Part shown: positions 4,610-5,864 of the stretch, one piece after another | Layout: each line of letters begins with the position of its first letter | How positions within the stretch are numbered: the first letter of the stretch is position 1 | Origin: Deltaproteobacteria bacterium RBG_13_52_11 | Lineage (GTDB): Bacteria; Desulfobacterota; B13-G15; RBG-16-54-18 | Reading direction: 5' to 3' | NCBI GenBank assembly: GCA_001797745.1 | Contig: MGQF01000040.1 | Span: 8,206-14,069, forward strand | DNA: 5,864 nucleotides | Notes under the pieces: model-generated | What the model saw: the letters and a program-made list of their open reading frames with translations, nothing else | Database searches by the model: none | Told to the model about the DNA's origin: nothing | Program-made: the position numbers and the translations under genes

Positions 4610-5864
4610 ATGCTGAAATTTATGAGGACCCATGCCACCTCGTGGTTCATCAAAATTATTATGGGGGCGATTATTGTGGTTTTTGTTCTTTACTTTGGTG
4701 GACAGAGGCAGGACAGGAAGAAGCTCACAGTAGCTACGGTAGGAGATAATTACATTACCAGAGGAGAGTTCGACCGCGCGTACCGTAACGTATTGGAAAA
4801 CTATAAGCAGATCTTTGGACAGCAGTTTTCCACTGACCTCCTCAAGGGACTGGACATCAAGCAACAGGTCCTCGATCAATTGATAAATGCAGCAGTTATG
4901 CAGCAAGGGGCTCAAAACATAGGGTTTCGGGTGGATGACGAGGAGTTGAGGGAGACGATCTTGCAAAACCCCGCCTTTCAGAGAGGGGGGCAGTTCGACA
5001 GCTATCTCTATGAGCAGTTCTTAAGGACCATAGGCCTTGATAGTGAAAAATTTCTGGCGCTCATCAAAAGGGATATGATGAACCAGCGCTTGGAGGATCT
5101 CATCGGGGATACCGCCGTGATCCTTACCGGGGAGGAGGTGGAGGAGCTCTATACCCTGGAGAGCGGAAAGATCAACCTGGGCTTCGTTAAAGTCTCTCCT
5201 CAGGCCTTTGCCAATCGGGTCACCATCACTCAGGGTGATTTGGAACGATACTATGCCGAACACAAAGAAGGATTTCTCGCTCCTGCACGGGTGAAGGTCA
5301 TCTATCTGCGGTTTTCCCCCGATGCATACCGCAAGGAGGTAGTTGTTTCGCCTCAGGAGGTCCAAGAGTATTATGATGTAAACAGAGAGCAGTACCAGAG
5401 GCCTGAGAGGGTGCGGATAAGACATATCCTTGTCAAGGTCAGTCCCGAAGCCAACCCTGACGTAGCGGAAAAGGCGAGACAGAAGGCGGAGCGGGTCCTT
5501 GCAGAGGCACGCCAAGGCGCGAATTTCACTGCCTTGGCGCGCCAATACTCCGATGATCCATCCGCCTCCAAGGGGGGAGACCTGGGCTACTTTTCGCGAG
5601 GGGAGATGGAGCCCTCCTTAGGAAAGGTGGTTTTTGCCCTCCGCAAGGGGGAGATAGGCCCTGTGGTGAAGACCAATCACGGCTTCCATATCATCAAGGT
5701 GGAAGATGTACAAGAGGGAAAGACGAGGGCCTTGGACGAAGTAAAGGGAGAGATAACCTCCCGCTTGATGAATGAAAAGGCCAAAGATCTTGCCGCCATC
5801 CATGCTGAGGATGCGGCCTATCAAGCGAAAAAGCAGGGTGGGTTGAAACCCTACGCCAATGAGG
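4610..5864 (+). CDS. PpiD/SurA-like membrane-anchored peptidyl-prolyl isomerase, 3' end cut by window edge
   Basis: Periplasmic chaperone/foldase of the PpiD type; 418 residues visible and no stop before the window ends. The N-terminus is a short basic cytoplasmic tail, then one membrane anchor (about residues 12-30, WFIKIIMGAIIVVFVLYFG). Next comes a SurA-N-like helical chaperone region (about 45-200: VGDNYITRGEFDRAYRN, a QVLDQLINAAVMQQGA helix, and a FLALIKRDMMNQRLEDLI helix). A parvulin domain runs about 268-363: RIRHILVK, DDPSASKGGDLGYFSRGEMEP, and NHGFHIIKVEDV. Such proteins help outer-membrane and secreted proteins fold as they leave the Sec translocon. The start ATG 4610 has AGGAGGG 5 nt upstream. 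Full PpiD proteins are around 620 residues, so about a third is probably missing. SurA itself is less likely because of the retained, uncleaved-looking anchor. Confidence 0.93.
   Translation, partial: MLKFMRTHATSWFIKIIMGAIIVVFVLYFGGQRQDRKKLTVATVGDNYITRGEFDRAYRNVLENYKQIFGQQFSTDLLKGLDIKQQVLDQLINAAVMQQGAQNIGFRVDDEELRETILQNPAFQRGGQFDSYLYEQFLRTIGLDSEKFLALIKRDMMNQRLEDLIGDTAVILTGEEVEELYTLESGKINLGFVKVSPQAFANRVTITQGDLERYYAEHKEGFLAPARVKVIYLRFSPDAYRKEVVVSPQEVQEYYDVNREQYQRPERVRIRHILVKVSPEANPDVAEKARQKAERVLAEARQGANFTALARQYSDDPSASKGGDLGYFSRGEMEPSLGKVVFALRKGEIGPVVKTNHGFHIIKVEDVQEGKTRALDEVKGEITSRLMNEKAKDLAAIHAEDAAYQAKKQGGLKPYANE

Noticed and set aside
4580..5545. Leftward open frames opposite the PpiD-like gene (4580-4966 and 5021-5545)
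   Set aside because: No SD or family features; the rightward frame has an anchor, SurA-N-like region and parvulin motifs.

Overview
The window looks like chromosomal DNA from a free-living, probably anaerobic bacterium of moderate GC content. My best guess is an uncultivated member of the Desulfobacterota (former Deltaproteobacteria). This rests on a GlcF-type iron-sulfur oxidoreductase subunit, an AmmeMemoRadiSam-type radical SAM enzyme, a DUF2007 protein, a periplasmic PpiD-like foldase, and an intergenic hairpin repeat of a style I associate with that group. The assignment is an inference. No phage, plasmid, transposase, tRNA, rRNA or CRISPR signal was seen.

Layout. Positions 1-1101 form a leftward cluster of three closely spaced genes, in transcription order: cutA (1101-772), a 29-residue very basic AURKAIP1/COX24-type ribosomal peptide gene (769-680), and a site-2 protease-like M50 membrane metalloprotease (from 664, cut by the left edge). 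A 251-bp divergent intergenic region (1102-1352) carries a perfect 20-bp dyad and a strong rightward sigma70-type promoter. Rightward at 1353-2645 is a GlcF-like protein with two ferredoxin-type 4Fe-4S motifs and two CCG domains. It is followed by a 131-bp three-hairpin repeat (2676-2806). The convergent DUF2007 gene (3091-2816, leftward) contains within its 3' coding end a rightward intrinsic terminator.

Positions 3092-3212 hold two back-to-back promoters, for DUF2007 (leftward) and for a rightward AmmeMemoRadiSam-type radical SAM enzyme (3213-4403). That enzyme begins with a twin-arginine-like signal, which is unexpected for this family. After about 206 bp with overlapping palindromes, a PpiD/SurA-like membrane-anchored peptidyl-prolyl isomerase starts at 4610 and runs off the right edge without a stop.

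How the genes relate. These are mostly separate transcription units rather than one pathway. cutA, the ribosomal peptide and the protease are likely co-transcribed, since gaps are 2 and 15 nt. The GlcF-like protein has no FAD-containing GlcD/LldD partner beside it here, and the radical SAM enzyme has no Memo or AMMECR1 gene beside it. The points most worth following up are the possible export of the radical SAM enzyme, the three-hairpin repeat, and the tiny ribosomal-peptide gene between cutA and the protease. I see no clear defence system or other evidently new multi-gene system.
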